Notes under the pieces: generated by a model
What the model was told of the DNA's origin: nothing
Database searches by the model: none
Seen by the model: the letters and a program-made list of their open reading frames with translations, nothing else
NCBI RefSeq assembly: GCF_001969855.1
Contig: NZ_MRBL01000020.1
Coordinates: 1-64,000, forward strand
Source: Bacillus haynesii
GTDB taxonomy: Bacteria; Bacillota; Bacilli; Bacillales; Bacillaceae
Reading direction: 5' to 3'
Length of the DNA: 64,000 bases
Position numbers and translations under genes: made by a program
Shown here: in pieces, positions 62,846 to 64,000 of the stretch
Layout of the letters: every line of letters begins with the position of its first letter
Numbering within the stretch: position 1 is the first letter of the stretch

Positions 62846-64000
62846 TTACGCGTACCTTGTATGATTTTTCGTCCGCAGTCTATGAATGAGATAGCCGCCT
62901 ATTCCTCCTAAAATCGAAGGAAGCACCCAGCCTAATCCGATGTCATACATCGGGAGAAACTGATTGAAAAAATGATTAATAGCTGCAATTTTTAGTCCGG
63001 CAGCATTCAGGCCGTCAAACAGACTGATGATAAAGGTCAATATCAGACTGCCTTGATACACTTCCCTCTTCCCTTTAAATAGGGGATGTAAAAATGTTAA
63101 GAATATTAAAGAAATCGCAATGGGATACAAAGTTGTTAAAACCGGCATTGAAACGTTAATCAGCTGTGTTAATCCTATATTTGCTACAAGGGTGCTGAAC
63201 ATTGATAAGATGACAGCGATCTTTTTATAGGAGATGTTTGGAAACAAGCCGTGGAAAAATGAAGAGCATGCTGTGATGAGTCCCACACTTGTTGTCAGAC
63301 ATGCTACCGTAATCATTAAGCCCAAAAAAACGGAACCATATGGTCCGAAATAATAGGATGAAACCTTTGCCAAAACCTCGGCTCCATTTTCTAAAAGACC
63401 CAGTTTTTCAACGCTGGAAGCCCCCATATATGAAAGTGCTGAATAGATCAGAGCCAAGAGCGCCGCTGCAATCGCCGTTGATTTTGCACAAACGATCATG
63501 AGCTGTTTTTTGGAGACCGCTCCCTTCTCTTTCATGGCGTTCACAATGATGATTCCAAATACAAAAGCGACAAGGGCATCAAGTGTAAAGTAACCTTCTT
63601 TGAACCCTTTAAAAAATACGTGTGATGCATATCCTTCAGACGGAGCTTGAAAGCTTCCAATTGGGTGAATAATAGCCGTAACAACGAGCAATCCGATAAA
63701 TGTTAATTTAATAGGAGTTAGAAATTTTCCGATTACATCGATAATTTTAGTTGGATTCAGGGACAGCAAGCATGCCACTGTGAAAAATAATACGGTAAAT
63801 ATGATTAAGGCAACAGGGGCCGCATCATTTGATAAAAAAGGTTTAACCCCTATTTCAAACGACACATTGCCGGATCTGGGAATCGCGAAAAAAGGGCCGA
63901 TTGCTAAATAGAGAACCGTTGTAAATACAATGCCGAACAACGGATGCACACGACTGGCCAGAGACTGCAAGTCATTTTTTCCTGAAAAAACGAATGCCGT
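62846..64000 (-). CDS. brnQ: Branched-chain amino acid carrier BrnQ (5' end outside window)
   Basis: Sodium-coupled LIVCS transporter for Leu, Ile and Val. The visible 384 codons continue open to the window edge (reading TAFVFSGKNDLQSLASRVHP, a conserved BrnQ segment), so the N-terminal helices are missing. Landmarks: YLAIGPFFAIPRSGNVSFEIG, YFTLDALVAFVFGIIIVNAM and LPMYDIGLGWVLPSILGGIGG. About ten helices seen. Own terminator follows. Confidence 0.92.
   Translation of the reverse strand, partial: TAFVFSGKNDLQSLASRVHPLFGIVFTTVLYLAIGPFFAIPRSGNVSFEIGVKPFLSNDAAPVALIIFTVLFFTVACLLSLNPTKIIDVIGKFLTPIKLTFIGLLVVTAIIHPIGSFQAPSEGYASHVFFKGFKEGYFTLDALVAFVFGIIIVNAMKEKGAVSKKQLMIVCAKSTAIAAALLALIYSALSYMGASSVEKLGLLENGAEVLAKVSSYYFGPYGSVFLGLMITVACLTTSVGLITACSSFFHGLFPNISYKKIAVILSMFSTLVANIGLTQLINVSMPVLTTLYPIAISLIFLTFLHPLFKGKREVYQGSLILTFIISLFDGLNAAGLKIAAINHFFNQFLPMYDIGLGWVLPSILGGIGGYLIHRLRTKNHTRYA

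Overview
The window is a contiguous piece of a Bacillus chromosome from the B. licheniformis group (B. licheniformis or a close sister such as B. paralicheniformis). The evidence is gene order and protein similarity as I remember them: a nucB secreted nuclease, the lexA-yneAB-ynzC-tkt-sirA-yneF-ynzD-ccdA-yneI-ccdC-yneK-cotM-sspP/O-citB-yneN-sspN-tlp-yneP/Q-yneR-plsY-yneT-parE-parC order of the B. subtilis group, and genes B. subtilis 168 lacks or arranges differently (2,3-butanediol dehydrogenase, quinol nitric oxide reductase, an araBDA locus next to parC). No rRNA, tRNA, CRISPR array, intact insertion sequence or prophage is visible.

Region 1 (1-27,000) is core genome. It holds a small membrane protein with an SPFH protein, thyA, nucB, the SOS regulator lexA with the divergent division inhibitor yneA, central carbon genes (tkt, citB), sporulation and spore-coat genes (sirA, ynzD, cotM, sspP, sspO, sspN, tlp), cytochrome c maturation genes (ccdA, ccdC, yneN), phospholipid synthesis (plsY) and topoisomerase IV (parE, parC). 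A strong promoter followed 70 nt later by a strong terminator between nucB and lexA, with no ORF, looks like a small RNA gene.

Region 2 (27,200-34,500) is an arabinose utilisation locus: araR divergent from araB-araD-araA, then an AraE-like sugar symporter and a broken transketolase fragment. The araB promoter has a textbook AraR operator in its spacer, with a perfect cre site between promoter and gene. The AT-rich code and the AraB subtype resemble lactic-acid-bacterial loci more than the B. subtilis ara operon, so it was probably acquired. Region 3 (34,500-38,300) carries budC, two unknown small membrane proteins, the TnrA-controlled transporter alsT and an unknown Pro/Gln-rich protein.

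Region 4 (38,300-55,700) is an anaerobic nitrate/nitric-oxide respiration cluster: narGHJI, a DUF1858-DUF438/hemerythrin pair, a radical SAM/SPASM protein, arfM, ywiC, fnr, narK, a DUF2164 protein, a second Crp/Fnr-type regulator without an iron-sulfur cysteine cluster, the single-subunit nitric oxide reductase norB and the di-iron repair protein RIC. At least seven Fnr-type palindromes (TGTGA-N6-TCACA), mostly about 41 bp upstream of a plausible start site, tie these genes into one oxygen-controlled regulon. A Fur-like box adds an iron input at the DUF1858 gene. No nitrite reductase forming NO is in the window.

Region 5 (55,700-64,000) holds a DUF1360 protein, the secreted endoglucanase bglC (GH5 plus CBM3), ynfE, a GNAT acetyltransferase, an MFS exporter with its own TetR repressor and a palindromic operator, a secreted parallel beta-helix (pectate-lyase-like) protein, and the 3' part of a brnQ branched-chain amino acid carrier cut by the window edge.
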